The notes beneath the pieces are model-generated. The model was not told where the DNA came from. It did not search any database and saw only the letters and a program-made list of their open reading frames with translations. The position numbers were made by a program, and so were the translations under genes. A stretch of DNA of 64,000 nt from Candidatus Halocynthiibacter alkanivorans (GTDB lineage: Bacteria > Pseudomonadota > Alphaproteobacteria > Rhodobacterales > Rhodobacteraceae): the NCBI RefSeq assembly GCF_003333265.1, contig NZ_QOLB01000029.1, positions 124,001 through 188,000 on the forward strand, given 5' to 3'. This document shows, piece after piece, positions 1 through 9,356 of this stretch; the stretch's first letter is position 1; the number at the start of each line of letters is the position of its first letter.

Positions 1-135
1 TTCGCCCTCAGGATCGCCGTAGCCGGTCGGCATCAGCATCTGATTGTACGTGGTGAAGGATGCCACGCCCTCTTTCAGCGTTGCATTGTAATAAACCGAG
101 GGGCGCACACGCGCAGAAGGAGCAATGACAGCCAT
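1..135 (-). CDS. GcvT/DmdA-like aminomethyltransferase, N-terminal fragment
   Basis: Only the first 45 codons are in the window; the gene runs off the left edge. The reverse strand reads from an ATG at 135 preceded by AGGAACTAAC, a reasonable ribosome-binding site. The fragment contains the FTTYNQMLMPT-type segment typical of the N-terminus of folate-dependent GcvT-superfamily proteins of the DMSP demethylase (DmdA) branch. Members of that superfamily transfer a methyl or aminomethyl group to tetrahydrofolate in the cytoplasm. The substrate cannot be decided from 45 residues: DMSP demethylase, a dimethylglycine/sarcosine enzyme or another GcvT paralogue are all possible. The gene is divergent from the LysR regulator at 374, which may control it. 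Confidence 0.6.
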   Translation of the reverse strand, partial: MAVIAPSARVRPSVYYNATLKEGVASFTTYNQMLMPTGYGDPEGE

Positions 136-373
136 GTTAGTTCCTGTGTTGAGGGCGATCCTGGCGGCACCAGGTTCCCGCCTATCAGCACCAGATCTGC
201 TGGTGCTGACAAACAACCAAATCACAGGCTCAGCCCAACTTTTGCGACGGTATCGGCGCAGCACCTCTGCGGCTCCGGCGTCGCGCTAGTCTTGTGCGGG
301 CAAAATTCCTGATTTGACAGTTCGGATAAAATCGACAGGATAAACGACCGACCGCAAAAAGAGACCCGCGCTG

Positions 374-1261
374 ATGAAAAACCACCTGCCACCGCTGCCC
401 TGGCTGCGGGCCTTTGAGGCCGCCGCCCGCCATCTCAGTTTCACCCTCGCCGCCCGGGAACTGGGGCTGACCCAGGCTGCGGTCTCCAAACAGGTCAAAC
501 TGCTGGAACACCACCTTGGCGAAGCGCTGTTTCACCGCCAGGCCCGCAGCCTGAGTCTCAGCAAAGCCGCGCTCTCTTATCTTCCCAGCGTGCAGGACGG
601 TTTTGAGCGCATCAGAACCGGCACCGAAGAAGTCTTTGCCGGGCGCAAAACCGGCATTCTGACCCTGCGGGTACAGTCGACCTTTTCGGTGAACTGGCTG
701 GCCCCGCGCCTGCCGGATTTCTTTGCCACCCATCCCGGCACACCCCTGCGGATCATCTCCATCATCTGGGCCGACGATCCGGACGCCGGGCAGTTCGATC
801 TCGACATCCGCTATGGCAGTGGCCGCTGGAACGGCTATCACTGCGACCGGCTCAGCCACGACCGTTTGCGACCGCTGTGCAGCCCCCGGACTGCCCGGGA
901 ACTGACCCAGCCCACCGACCTGGAAGATCATCGCATGCTGCATGTGATGGGCTATCTCGAAGGCTGGGGCATCTGGCTCAAAGCCGCCGGCCTGCCCCAC
1001 ATTCCTGCCGGGGCCGGGATCCAGTTCGACACCTCCCTGCTTGCCTATCAAGTTGCCGCAAGCCACGGCGGCATCGCGCTTGGCCGCAGCTGCCTCTGCG
1101 AATCCGCGCTGGCCACCGGCGCGCTGGTCGCCCCTTTTGCGTTGTCAGTGCCTGTAGAGGAAGCCTTCTACCTGCTCAGCCCGCAAGACCGTCCCGCCCA
1201 CCCTGACAGCGCGCTATTTCGCGACTGGATCCTGCAACAACTCCGCCCCAGCCCGGGCTGA
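374..1261 (+). CDS. LysR-family transcriptional regulator (GcvA-like)
   Basis: A 295-residue LysR-type regulator of normal family length. Residues about 8-67 form the winged helix-turn-helix; FEAAARHLSFTLAARELGLT followed by QAAVSKQVK is the canonical recognition region. The rest is the periplasmic-binding-like effector domain. The PPLPWLRAFEAAA opening is typical of the GcvA subgroup, often linked to amino-acid or C1 metabolism. It is transcribed away from the GcvT/DmdA-like gene, with 238 bp between the two starts, an arrangement in which LysR proteins usually control the divergent neighbour. It could also control the TRAP operon downstream on the same strand. The effector is unknown. Confidence 0.9.
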   Translation: MKNHLPPLPWLRAFEAAARHLSFTLAARELGLTQAAVSKQVKLLEHHLGEALFHRQARSLSLSKAALSYLPSVQDGFERIRTGTEEVFAGRKTGILTLRVQSTFSVNWLAPRLPDFFATHPGTPLRIISIIWADDPDAGQFDLDIRYGSGRWNGYHCDRLSHDRLRPLCSPRTARELTQPTDLEDHRMLHVMGYLEGWGIWLKAAGLPHIPAGAGIQFDTSLLAYQVAASHGGIALGRSCLCESALATGALVAPFALSVPVEEAFYLLSPQDRPAHPDSALFRDWILQQLRPSPG

Positions 1262-1723
1262 GCCACTGCCTGCAAGGTATTGCGCAGAAATATCCTGGGA
1301 CGGATCAGGATTCTGGCAGCCGGTCTGCGTTTACAGCCCCACCTTGCCGGTTTTCCCAACCTCGCAGAGCAGATCGCCGGTGTGACAGACCTGTCAATAT
1401 CGTGGAGTGAGACATTGGTTTTGGCGCGCCGACAGGCGATGCCCACCCTTTGCATGAAGAAAGAACTTTGCATCGCATCGCGCGCCCTGCAAAATATGTA
1501 GCATCAGGCCGCCAGTCCGGACCGTGGCAACGACCTCATGCAACCATTTGAAAAGCAACAGATAAGGGCCAAGGACACAATTGCGCAAGCCGTAATTGGC
1601 GCACATAAAAGCGGTAATTTAACCGTTTTGGCAAAAAAATCGACATTTTAAGACGAGGCTGATATAGTTCAGGAGCGCAACAAGCGCCGGGAATAAACCG
1701 ATAAAAAAAATAGGGAGAGAAAC
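1262..1723. other. intergenic region upstream of the TRAP operon
   Basis: These 462 bp hold no convincing gene. The part nearest dctP (about 1600-1720) is AT-rich for this genome and should contain the TRAP operon promoter, but no clear -35/-10 pair can be assigned. A short imperfect dyad (CGGTAATTTAACCG, 1611-1624) is a possible operator with weak support. Confidence 0.4.
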
Positions 1724-2767
1724 GTGAAATTTAAGGGAATTCTGACCACCGGTCTTGTTGCCGCCAGCTTGCTGGTGCCGACACTGGCCAACGCAGCCGC
1801 CAAAATTGACGGACCAAAAGTCTTTTGGAAAATCTCGATGTGGGGAAATCCACGTGCTTTGTCCGCCGGCATGGAGGCCCTCGCCGAACGCGCCGCAGCA
1901 GAAACCGACGGCAATTTCCAGATCAAGATTTTCTACGGTGCGCAATTGTCGTCATCGCGCGAGAATCTCGACGGGCTGAAGCTCAACGCTTTTGAGGGCG
2001 CTGCGATCTGTAATTTCTACCACCCCGGCAAGAATCCCGCATTTATGGTGTTTTCGCTGCCCTTCCTGCCGCTCGGCGATCCGGCGGTGGATAAATATGT
2101 GCGCACCAAAATGTTTGAAGAACCCGCACTGGTCGCCGACATGGCCAAGTGGAATGCCATCCCCTATGTCTCTGGCCTGTTGCCGCAGTATGAAATTCTC
2201 GGCAAGGGCACTCCGCCGCTGAACCTGGAAGACTGGGCCGGCATGCGGGTGCGCGCCGGTGGTGGTCTGGGCAGCGCGATGGAAAAACTGGGGGCGGTCA
2301 AACAAACGCTGCCCGCGGGCGAAACTTCCACCGCGTTCCAGCGGGGCGCCCTGGATGCCGCCGCATTCCCCTATACCTATGCCCATGTCGCCTTCAAAAT
2401 TAATGAAGAGGCCGAATGGTTTACCAGCAATCTGACACCGGGCACCTCTGAGTGTGGCTGGATGTTCAACAAGACCGCCTATGAAGCACTGCCGTCCCAG
2501 TATCAGGACTTCCTGATGGAAAACCGCGATCTGGTGATGGATGTGGAACAGGCCGCCTATGCTGAGCAGGACGCAATCAACATTCCGATGTTTGAAAGCA
2601 GCATGACCGAAATCACATATTCGGACGCGCAACTGGAAGAGTTCCGCGAACGTGCAGGCCGCCCGGTCTGGGATGAATGGATCGCCGCCAACGCGGATAA
2701 GTTTGATTCACAGGCGGTGTTTGATGCCATCTGGAAATACGCCGACGAAGCAAAAATGGCGCAATAA
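1724..2767 (+). CDS. TRAP transporter substrate-binding protein (DctP family)
   Basis: A 347-residue periplasmic binding protein of a tripartite ATP-independent (TRAP) transporter. A GTG start at 1724 is chosen because AGGGAGAG lies just upstream. Residues 1-25 are a Sec signal peptide ending in an ANA-AA cleavage region. The mature part has DctP landmarks: an FYGAQL strand, a GAPP-like GTPPLNLEDWAGMRVRAGGG segment and the FPYTY hinge region. Known DctP proteins deliver organic acids, amino acids or osmolytes to the membrane subunits. The ligand cannot be read from sequence, although a GlcG-like protein in the same operon hints at small hydroxy or keto acids. A hairpin at 2800-2824 separates this gene from the permeases. 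Confidence 0.9.
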   Translation: MKFKGILTTGLVAASLLVPTLANAAAKIDGPKVFWKISMWGNPRALSAGMEALAERAAAETDGNFQIKIFYGAQLSSSRENLDGLKLNAFEGAAICNFYHPGKNPAFMVFSLPFLPLGDPAVDKYVRTKMFEEPALVADMAKWNAIPYVSGLLPQYEILGKGTPPLNLEDWAGMRVRAGGGLGSAMEKLGAVKQTLPAGETSTAFQRGALDAAAFPYTYAHVAFKINEEAEWFTSNLTPGTSECGWMFNKTAYEALPSQYQDFLMENRDLVMDVEQAAYAEQDAINIPMFESSMTEITYSDAQLEEFRERAGRPVWDEWIAANADKFDSQAVFDAIWKYADEAKMAQ

Positions 2768-2799
2768 TCCACCCTCTGTTTTCTGAATAAAACGCAATG

Positions 2800-2824
2800 C
2801 CGGCCCCTGCCCTGGGGCCGGTTT
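2800..2824 (+). terminator. intercistronic hairpin after the TRAP binding-protein gene
   Basis: CCGGCCCC (2800-2807) pairs perfectly with GGGGCCGG (2814-2821) across a six-base loop and is followed by GTTTCC. The short T-run makes it a leaky terminator or an mRNA-stabilising element. Its place between dctP and dctQ suggests that it keeps binding-protein levels above permease levels. Confidence 0.6.
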
Positions 2825-2851
2825 CCGTGACCTTGCAGGCAGCGAATAAAA

Positions 2852-3493
2852 ATGTCCTATTTCAACCGGGCGTCCTCGGCCATCGTCGCGCTGGACAGGC
2901 GCTTGATCCCCGTAGAAGATCTGGCCAACCTCTTGGCATCCATTGCTATTTTCCTGATGATGGTGCTGGGCGTTGTCCAGATTGTCATGCGGACAGTCTT
3001 CAACTCACCGGTCGCCGGCTACATCGACATGGTCGAGCTTTCCATGGCCAGCATGGCGTTTCTGGGTGCGGCTTATTGCCAGCGACTGGGCACCCATATC
3101 CGGATGGATCTGGTTGTGTCACATCTTTCTGGCCGTAAATACTGGGCGCTGGAGATTTTCAGCACTCTGATCGGCATGTTCATTATTGCTGTGTTGGTCT
3201 GGTACGGCGCCGGACATTTCTGGCGCGCCTATTCGCTTGGCGACACCACAATTGACGCTGAGTTTGTGGTCTGGCCCTCGAAACTGCTGGTTCCGATAGC
3301 CTTTTCAATCTGGTTTTTGCGCCTCACGGTTCAGCTCGCCGGTTCCATCCGCCTGTTTATCGATCCGTCAGCAGAGCCGGTAGGCATTGTCTCGCTCAAG
3401 GATGTGGTGGACCAGGCGCAAGAGGAAATTCACGAAGTTATGGGGGACGAAGCACCTGATGTTGTCCTGAAGAATGAGGACACTAAACAATGA
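2852..3493 (+). CDS. TRAP transporter small permease subunit (DctQ family)
   Basis: A 213-residue membrane protein with four predicted transmembrane segments: residues about 30-50, a mid-protein pair and one near residue 145. The LGAAYCQRLGTHIRMDL stretch is typical of DctQ proteins. DctQ binds the large DctM subunit and is needed for sodium-driven uptake with the periplasmic binding protein. The acidic C-terminal tail (from about residue 180) is cytoplasmic and longer than in many DctQ proteins. The gene overlaps dctM by four bases, a sign of translational coupling. It lies 84 bp after dctP with a hairpin in the gap. Confidence 0.88.
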   Translation: MSYFNRASSAIVALDRRLIPVEDLANLLASIAIFLMMVLGVVQIVMRTVFNSPVAGYIDMVELSMASMAFLGAAYCQRLGTHIRMDLVVSHLSGRKYWALEIFSTLIGMFIIAVLVWYGAGHFWRAYSLGDTTIDAEFVVWPSKLLVPIAFSIWFLRLTVQLAGSIRLFIDPSAEPVGIVSLKDVVDQAQEEIHEVMGDEAPDVVLKNEDTKQ

Positions 3494-4809
3494 TTCTTGG
3501 TATTGGTTTCACCAACCCGTTCCTTGTCGGTCTGATCGCGCTCGGCATGATGATGATTTTGATGCTGCTCGGGGTCCGGGTGGTATTTTCTGCCGCCATT
3601 ATCGGGCTGCTGGGACTGGTTGAATTGCTGGGCTGGGGCCCTGCCGCTGGCATCGTCGGCACCATCCCGCACTCCAAATCTTCGACCTATGCGCTGAGCG
3701 TGCTGCCGATGTTTATCTTCATCGGTTTTCTCGCCTTTCACGCCGGCATGACCCGGCAACTGTTTGACGCCGCGCGCAAATGGGTCGGCTGGCTGCCTGG
3801 CGGCCTCGCGGTGGCCACCGTTTTTGCAACCGCTGGATTTGCCGCTGTGTCAGGGGCCTCCACCGCCACTGCCGCGGTGTTTTCCCGCGTCGCCATCCCG
3901 GAGATGCTGAAATACGGCTATGACAAAAAACTCGCCGCCGGTGTGGTCGCGGCCGGCGGCACCCTCGCCTCGCTGATCCCACCCTCCGCCATCCTGGTAA
4001 TCTACGCCATCATTGTTGAGGAATCTGTCGGCAAGCTGCTGTTGGCGGGCTTCCTGCCCGGCCTGGTCTCAGCATTGATCTATGCCGGCATCATCATCGC
4101 CTGGGCGTTGTTCCGCCCCCATGAGGCCCCCTCTGTTGGCGGCTACACCTGGGGCGATCGCATGAAGTCCCTGCCCGGGATCTCGCCGATCTTCGCGGTG
4201 GTGGTGATCATTATATCTGCCATCTACAATGGCTGGGCCACCCCAACCGAAGCCGGCGCTCTCGGCGCCGCAGTGGTGTTCCTGATCGCCATTTTGCGCG
4301 GCACTTCGCTGAGTGCTATCAAAGGCTCGCTGATGGAATCCGCCAAGCTGACGGTGATGATCTTTTCAATGATCTGGGGCGTGTTGATCTTTGTACGATT
4401 TCTCGGATTTTCCGGGCTGCCGGAAGCCTTCACTTCCTGGATCGTGCAGTTGGACACCTCACCGACAGTGATCATGATCTGTATCCTGCTGGCCTATGCA
4501 CTGCTGGGCATGTTCATGGACGCCATTGGCATGCTGTTGTTGACGCTTCCCGTGGTCTACCCGGCGGTGATCGCGCTGGGATATGATTCGATCTGGTTTG
4601 GCATTATCGTGGTGAAAATGGCCGAAGTCTGCCTCATCACCCCGCCGATCGGGTTGAACTGTTTTGTAGTGAACGGAGTGCGACCGGATATATCGCTGAC
4701 CCAGGTTTTCCGCGGCATTGCGATCTTTTTTGTGGCAGATGTGCTGACCATCGCGGTGCTGTTTGCCTTTCCTGAGATCGTCACCTGGTTGCCGGATCTG
4801 ATGAACTGA
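3490..4809 (+). CDS. TRAP transporter large permease subunit (DctM family)
   Basis: A 439-residue, very hydrophobic protein of normal DctM length, with about twelve transmembrane helices. Family signatures visible include GAS(T)ATAAVFSRVAIPEM near residue 120, an LIPPSAILVIYAII segment near 160 and the C-terminal LITPPIGLNCFVVNGV motif near 380. It forms the sodium-coupled translocation channel of the TRAP system. The start overlaps dctQ by four bases and its last base is shared with the start of the GlcG-like gene, so dctP-Q-M-glcG form one operon. Confidence 0.92.
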   Translation: MILGIGFTNPFLVGLIALGMMMILMLLGVRVVFSAAIIGLLGLVELLGWGPAAGIVGTIPHSKSSTYALSVLPMFIFIGFLAFHAGMTRQLFDAARKWVGWLPGGLAVATVFATAGFAAVSGASTATAAVFSRVAIPEMLKYGYDKKLAAGVVAAGGTLASLIPPSAILVIYAIIVEESVGKLLLAGFLPGLVSALIYAGIIIAWALFRPHEAPSVGGYTWGDRMKSLPGISPIFAVVVIIISAIYNGWATPTEAGALGAAVVFLIAILRGTSLSAIKGSLMESAKLTVMIFSMIWGVLIFVRFLGFSGLPEAFTSWIVQLDTSPTVIMICILLAYALLGMFMDAIGMLLLTLPVVYPAVIALGYDSIWFGIIVVKMAEVCLITPPIGLNCFVVNGVRPDISLTQVFRGIAIFFVADVLTIAVLFAFPEIVTWLPDLMN

Positions 4810-5312
4810 TGGGGGAAAAATTAATGCGACTGATCACCAGCCTGCCGCTCGCGACAGCGTCCGAAATCGTGGACGAGGCGCTGCGCCTTGGCCGGAGCGA
4901 AAACATGCTGCCGCTCACCGTGGTGGTGCTGGACGCGGGCGGCAAGCTTATCGCGGCCAAAAGCGAGGACGGCTCCGGCCTGATCCGCTTTGACATTGCG
5001 TTTGGCAAGGCCTGGGGCGCGCTCGGAATGGGCATGTCCAGCCGCCTGATCCGCGACCGTCTTGCCAGCCGACCAGTGTTTCAGGCGGCACTCGCGACCA
5101 CCTCAGACGGCAGGCTGATCCCGGTTCCCGGGGGCGTACTGATTGAAAATGCAGCGGGCGAGGTTATCGGAGCCGTTGGCATCAGTGGCGACACGTCAGA
5201 AAAGGACGAATTCTGTGCCATCGGTGCCATTCAGGCGGCGGGGTTTGCCTCTGAACCGGCCACCCCGGATGCAGAATGGCGCGGCTCTTCGCTTTCGGGT
5301 CACAGATCCTGA
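4809..5312 (+). CDS. GlcG/HbpS family protein
   Basis: A 167-residue protein of the GlcG/HbpS (DUF336) family. It shows the typical VVVLDAGGKLIA strand, the AFGKAWGALGMG segment and the IPVPGGVLI and AVGISGDTSEKDE motifs near the C-terminus. GlcG homologues sit in glycolate and other small-acid utilisation loci and HbpS binds haem, but the biochemical role of most members is unknown. It is translationally coupled to dctM and closes the TRAP operon. The start could be the first ATG at 4809 or the ATG at 4824. Its 3' end overlaps the convergent cupin gene by 13 bp. Confidence 0.85.
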   Translation: MGEKLMRLITSLPLATASEIVDEALRLGRSENMLPLTVVVLDAGGKLIAAKSEDGSGLIRFDIAFGKAWGALGMGMSSRLIRDRLASRPVFQAALATTSDGRLIPVPGGVLIENAAGEVIGAVGISGDTSEKDEFCAIGAIQAAGFASEPATPDAEWRGSSLSGHRS

Positions 5313-5950
5313 GCCAGACGGACCTTCTGATCCACAAAACGCTGTGTCACCTGCCGGCGCGGTTTTGCCGCATCAGAAGCGTCCAGAATATTGATCGTGG
5401 GCCTGCCGGCGCATGCGACCGGCAGCACCATGAAGCGCACAAAGCTGGTTTCAGCCAGATCCGCATCAGCGACCGCCCGGACCGGCGAATTTTCCGCCTC
5501 AAACCAGGCATGTCCGGGCCGGGCGACCTCGCTCCCGTGGTCGCTGGTGAGTTCAAGCCGGCCCTTGACCAAATAGCGGATGCCCGGACCGGGATGCACA
5601 TGGCGGTATGCGATGGCAGCGGGTGGAAAGCTGACCTGATCCAGCCGCAACAATACTTCATCCTCTGATACGGTGATGTCCTGACGCGACAACAGCTGGC
5701 TTGAGGGCAATAGCTTTGGTTCAGCCCCGGCCGCCAACAGCTCAAAGCGCAACCAATCTGCCCCCGCATCGGTACCTCCAGACACGGCGAGCGGACCGGA
5801 TGAAAAAAGACTGCCCCCCGGCTCCAGTTCCTGACCATCGAGGCGCAATCCGCCTCCCGCCAGCCAGACGGTCCGCCAGCAGGGTGGCAAATTTACGTCG
5901 GTCTCCGGAACGCCGGTTTCCCGGATCAAACACAGTTGAAAATTGGTCAC
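5300..5950 (-). CDS. cupin-domain protein of unknown function
   Basis: A 216-residue protein. The central part reads RHVHPGPGIRYLVKGRLEL, a classic cupin motif with clustered His residues, followed by the second strand pair containing AWFEAENSP. Cupins bind a metal and act as enzymes or small-molecule sensors. The start is set at a GTG (5950) because GGAG lies eight bases upstream; the reading frame stays open to 6118 but the extra residues look non-coding. It is convergent with the TRAP/GlcG operon. The function cannot be named. Confidence 0.75.
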   Translation of the reverse strand: MTNFQLCLIRETGVPETDVNLPPCWRTVWLAGGGLRLDGQELEPGGSLFSSGPLAVSGGTDAGADWLRFELLAAGAEPKLLPSSQLLSRQDITVSEDEVLLRLDQVSFPPAAIAYRHVHPGPGIRYLVKGRLELTSDHGSEVARPGHAWFEAENSPVRAVADADLAETSFVRFMVLPVACAGRPTINILDASDAAKPRRQVTQRFVDQKVRLAQDL

Positions 5951-6146
5951 GTCAGCTCCAGCGAAAGCAATATTATCAATATATGCCAGAGACCTGTACC
6001 CCTCCGGCCCTGCAGAGTCAGATTGACCCGGCAGCTGACATAATAGTGCCGTCGCGCCCCTTGGCTGACAACACTCAATCCACGCCGCGCAGCGTTTTAA
6101 GCGCCCCTTTGTGCCCACGGGATCTTCCGCGCCAGGCCCCGCAACG

Positions 6147-6181
6147 AAAAAGCCCGGCTTCGCGAACGAGGCCGGGCTTTT
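6147..6181. terminator. bidirectional rho-independent terminator
   Basis: AGCCCGGC and GCCGGGCT form a GC stem around a TTCGCGAACGAG loop, with A-runs on the left and T-runs on the right. It can therefore end transcription on either strand. On the minus strand it would stop the copA-cueR transcript. Confidence 0.8.
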
Positions 6182-6202
6182 CCAGGATTATTTTGCGTCA
6201 GG

Positions 6203-6622
6203 TTAGCTCGCTACAGCCGAGAGTTCCTCATCCGCGCCAGCGGACAACCCGGCCAGGATCGGACAGTCGGGCCGGTGATCGCCGGCACATTCGTCGACCA
6301 GATGGGTCAGCGTTTCATGCATTTCCTGCAGCTCTTTCAGCTTCTGATCAATCCGGCCGAGGTGCTCTCTTGCGATCACCTTTACATCCGAGCTGGCGCG
6401 TTCCCGGTCATCATAAAGCGCCAGCAGGTTGCGGCAGTCCTCGATGGTGAAGCCCAGCGAGCGGGCCCGGCCCATAAAGGTCAGCTTGTGCAGGTCGCTG
6501 TCGCGAAAGCTGCGGTACCCGTTATCGCTGCGCTGAGGCGCAACCAGACCGATATCTTCGTAGTAGCGGATGGTTTTTGCCGGCAGGCCGGACAGGCGTG
6601 AGACGTCTCCGATATTCATCAT
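6203..6622 (-). CDS. cueR: CueR, MerR-family copper(I)-responsive regulator
   Basis: A 139-residue MerR-family protein. The winged HTH at residues 1-70 contains the TIRYYEDIGL motif, followed by a dimerisation coiled coil. The C-terminal loop CAGDHRPDCPI matches the Cu(I)-binding loop of CueR, with two Cys spaced seven residues apart as in E. coli Cys112/Cys120. CueR distorts promoters with an over-long 19-20 bp spacer when it binds Cu(I). It follows copA by eight bases, so it is probably co-transcribed and autoregulated from the CueR-type promoter at 9173-9203. It is also the best candidate to act at the other MerR-type promoters in this island. Confidence 0.93.
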   Translation of the reverse strand: MMNIGDVSRLSGLPAKTIRYYEDIGLVAPQRSDNGYRSFRDSDLHKLTFMGRARSLGFTIEDCRNLLALYDDRERASSDVKVIAREHLGRIDQKLKELQEMHETLTHLVDECAGDHRPDCPILAGLSAGADEELSAVAS

Positions 6623-6630
6623 TTCTCTCC

Positions 6631-9141
6631 TTATTCAGCCGGGATCTGACGCAGCTCAGCTGCGGCGGCGGCGGTGATTGCAGTTTCTTCCAGCACCGGG
6701 CGGATCATCCGCAGGCGCAGCGCGTTGGTCAGGACAAAGACGCTGGACAGCGCCATCGCACCGGCGGCAAGCACGGGGGACAACAGGATGCCAAACGCGG
6801 GGTAAAGCACACCGGCAGCCACGGGGATCAGAGCGGTGTTATAGGCGAAGGCCCAGAACAGGTTCTGATAGATATTGCGCATGGTGCGGGCGGAAATATC
6901 GAACGCATTCACCGCGCCGCGCAGGTCACCCGACATCAGCACAACGTCAGCCGCCTCAATGGCAACATCAGTGCCGGTGCCGATGGCAATACCCACATCC
7001 GCATGGGCCAGAGCCGGTGCATCGTTGATACCGTCGCCGACAAAGGCAACTTTCTTGCCACCTTCGGCCAGTTCCTTCAGCGCTTTGACTTTGCCATCGG
7101 GCAGCACTTCAGCCACCACGTGGTCGATGCCAATTTCCGCAGCGATGGCCTGGGCGGTGCCCCGGTTGTCGCCAGTGATCATCGCCACTTTGAGGCCCAG
7201 AGCATGCAGCGCATCAATCGCCGCTTTGGTGGTGGGTTTGATCGGGTCAGACACCGCAATCACCGCAGCAATCTTGCCGTCAATCGCCGCATAGAGCGGT
7301 GTTTTGCCTTTGGCCCCCAGCGCATTGCCGGCCGTGTCCAGCTTGCCCATGGCAATGCCTTCACGCGCCATCAGACGGTCTGCACCGACCAGGATGGTCC
7401 GGCCTTCTACAACAGCCTGCACACCGAACCCGGTGATCGAGGTGAAGTCTTCGGTGTTGGGCAGGCTGGCACCCTCGTTTTTAGCAGCCCGCACGATGGC
7501 CTGGGCAATCGGGTGTTCCGAGTCCCGCTCCACCGCAGCCACCAGACGCAGCACGTCATCATGGGAGAACCTGTCTGCCAGAATGAGGTCGGTCAGTTCG
7601 GGACGGCCTTCGGTCAGGGTGCCGGTCTTGTCCAGCGCCACCACGTCTACCGCCTGAAGCCCTTGCAGCGCGTCGCCTTTACGGAACAGCACGCCCATTT
7701 CAGCCGCCCGCCCGGTCCCGACCATGATCGAGGTTGGTGTGGCCAGACCCATGGCACATGGGCAGGCGATGATCAGCACGGCAACACCGGCAATCAGCGC
7801 ATAAGACAGCGAGGGCTCAGGCCCAAACAGCATCCACAAGATAACGGTCAGAATGGTGAGACCGATGACAACTGGCACAAAGCGCATGGTGATCTTGTCG
7901 ACCAGACCCTGGATCGGCAGTTTGGCGCCCTGGGCTTCTTCCACCATACGGATGATCTGCGCCAGGGTGGTATCAGAGCCCACATGCGTGGCACGGTAGC
8001 GTAGGTTGCCGGCGCCGTTCACAGTGCCGCCGGTGACCAAAGCGCCTTCGCTTTTGTCCACAGGTATTGGCTCGCCGGTGATCATGCTTTCATCGACATA
8101 GCTCTGGCCCTGGGTGACTTCGCCGTCAACCGCGACGCGTTCGCCCGGACGCACCATCAGAATGTCACCCACCACAAGCTCGTCCACATCGATTTCAACG
8201 ATGTCGTCGCCGCGCACAACATTTGCGGTTTTGGCCTGCAGCCCCAGAAGTTTTCGGATCGCCTCACCGGTGCGCCCTTTGGCGCGCGCTTCCAGGAACC
8301 GGCCCAGCAGGACCAGCACCACAATCACAGCGGCTGCTTCAAAATACACTGCCTGGGTGCCTGCCGGCAGAAGTCCGGGCAAAAAGGTGGACACAACAGA
8401 GAAGAGATATGCGGCGGATGTGCCAAGGGCGACCAGGCTGTTCATGTCAGGCGCGCCGCGGAACAACGCCGGGAAGCCTTTCAGATAGAAACGACGCCCC
8501 GGTCCGACCAGAACAATCGTGGTCAGAACAAACTGCAACAACCAGCTGTTCTGGCGCCCGAGGGAGCCGTCGATCAGATCATAGAGCCCGGGAATGATAT
8601 GCGGGCCCATCTCCAGCAGGAAGACCGGCAAGGCCAGCACCGCAGCAAACAGGGTCAGGCGACTCAGATGGCGGGCTTCGGCCTCTTTGCGTGCGCCCAT
8701 GTCTTCGGTTTCACCTGCGTCGCGCAATTTGGCCGGATAACCGGACTCAGCCGCGGCTTTCAGCAGATCGCTGTTGCTGAGCTGGCCCTCAAGGAATTTG
8801 ACTGTTGCCGTTTCGGAAGCGAGGTTCACGTTGACCTCAAGCACGCCGGGCACGGCGGCCAGCGCCAGGTCCACCCGGCCAACACAGGAGGCACAGGTCA
8901 TTGCTTCAATCTGCAGCACAACGGTCTGAACCCGCGCCGGATAGCCCGCCTGTTCCAGGGTGGCAGCAACGGCTTTTGCATCCGGGGCGCCGGAAAAACG
9001 CACACTGGCGGATTCAGACGCCAGGTTCACCGCCGCGTCAGAAACGTCCGGCATTGCTTTGAGAGCCAGTTCGACCCGTCCGACACACGAGGCGCAGGAC
9101 ATCCCTTCAATCGATACTTTTAATTCGTTTGCGACAGTCAT
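6631..9141 (-). CDS. copA: CopA, Cu(I)-exporting P1B-type ATPase
   Basis: An 836-residue copper-exporting ATPase. It has two N-terminal HMA domains with CASC metal sites near residues 16-19 and 83-86, and a TGEPIPV actuator loop. The CPC ion-binding motif ([15 protein letters not shown]) is near residue 460, the phosphorylated Asp in DKTGTLTEG near 503, the SEHPIAQAI nucleotide-binding motif follows, and [11 protein letters not shown] is near 702. It pumps cytosolic Cu(I) to the periplasm. The start at 9141 is preferred: an upstream ATG at 9162 lies almost on the predicted transcription start, while AAGGA sits nine bases before 9141. It is cotranscribed with cueR. Confidence 0.96.
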   Translation of the reverse strand: MTVANELKVSIEGMSCASCVGRVELALKAMPDVSDAAVNLASESASVRFSGAPDAKAVAATLEQAGYPARVQTVVLQIEAMTCASCVGRVDLALAAVPGVLEVNVNLASETATVKFLEGQLSNSDLLKAAAESGYPAKLRDAGETEDMGARKEAEARHLSRLTLFAAVLALPVFLLEMGPHIIPGLYDLIDGSLGRQNSWLLQFVLTTIVLVGPGRRFYLKGFPALFRGAPDMNSLVALGTSAAYLFSVVSTFLPGLLPAGTQAVYFEAAAVIVVLVLLGRFLEARAKGRTGEAIRKLLGLQAKTANVVRGDDIVEIDVDELVVGDILMVRPGERVAVDGEVTQGQSYVDESMITGEPIPVDKSEGALVTGGTVNGAGNLRYRATHVGSDTTLAQIIRMVEEAQGAKLPIQGLVDKITMRFVPVVIGLTILTVILWMLFGPEPSLSYALIAGVAVLIIACPCAMGLATPTSIMVGTGRAAEMGVLFRKGDALQGLQAVDVVALDKTGTLTEGRPELTDLILADRFSHDDVLRLVAAVERDSEHPIAQAIVRAAKNEGASLPNTEDFTSITGFGVQAVVEGRTILVGADRLMAREGIAMGKLDTAGNALGAKGKTPLYAAIDGKIAAVIAVSDPIKPTTKAAIDALHALGLKVAMITGDNRGTAQAIAAEIGIDHVVAEVLPDGKVKALKELAEGGKKVAFVGDGINDAPALAHADVGIAIGTGTDVAIEAADVVLMSGDLRGAVNAFDISARTMRNIYQNLFWAFAYNTALIPVAAGVLYPAFGILLSPVLAAGAMALSSVFVLTNALRLRMIRPVLEETAITAAAAAELRQIPAE

Positions 9142-9172
9142 CCGACTCATCCTTGTGATCATTTCACGACCC

Positions 9173-9203
9173 TAGATACGGGTTCCCCTTACAGGAAGGT
9201 CAA
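9173..9203 (-). promoter_or_regulatory. CueR-type promoter of copA-cueR
   Basis: On the minus strand there is a TTGACC -35 (9198-9203), exactly 19 bp of spacer and TATCTA (9173-9178) as -10. The spacer holds a degenerate dyad: read on the plus strand it is GGGTTCC, seven bases, GGAAGGT, close to the CueR consensus ACCTTCC-N7-GGAAGGT. The predicted transcript would start about 25 bases before the chosen copA start. Confidence 0.85.
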
Positions 9204-9306
9204 GGTTAAGTTTGCGTTTTTCTGAAAAACATTTTTTTGGAAACCGTGAAGCAATGCGTTGCTCAGCAGATCATGACACCTAGCAAAATAAGACAAGTCT
9301 CCGGCC

Positions 9307-9337
9307 TTGACCCTCCAGCGCAGGAAGGAGCCATGTA
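9307..9337 (+). promoter_or_regulatory. putative CueR-type promoter of copZ
   Basis: TTGACC (9307-9312), 19 bp, then CATGTA. The spacer carries CCCTCC-AGCGCA-GGAAGG, a dyad with a six-base centre. This differs by one base in length from the copA operator. A short leader before the copZ start at 9357 fits. Confidence 0.65.
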
Positions 9338-9356
9338 TCAATCAAAGGAGACTGAC

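Noticed and set aside
6577-8004. Long open frame on the plus strand over copA
   Set aside because: It is antisense to the fully conserved P-type ATPase and shows no family motif; high GC makes such shadow frames common.
9237-9356. Upstream extension of CopZ to 105 residues
   Set aside because: It would run through the promoter and lacks a better ribosome-binding site than the ATG at 9357.
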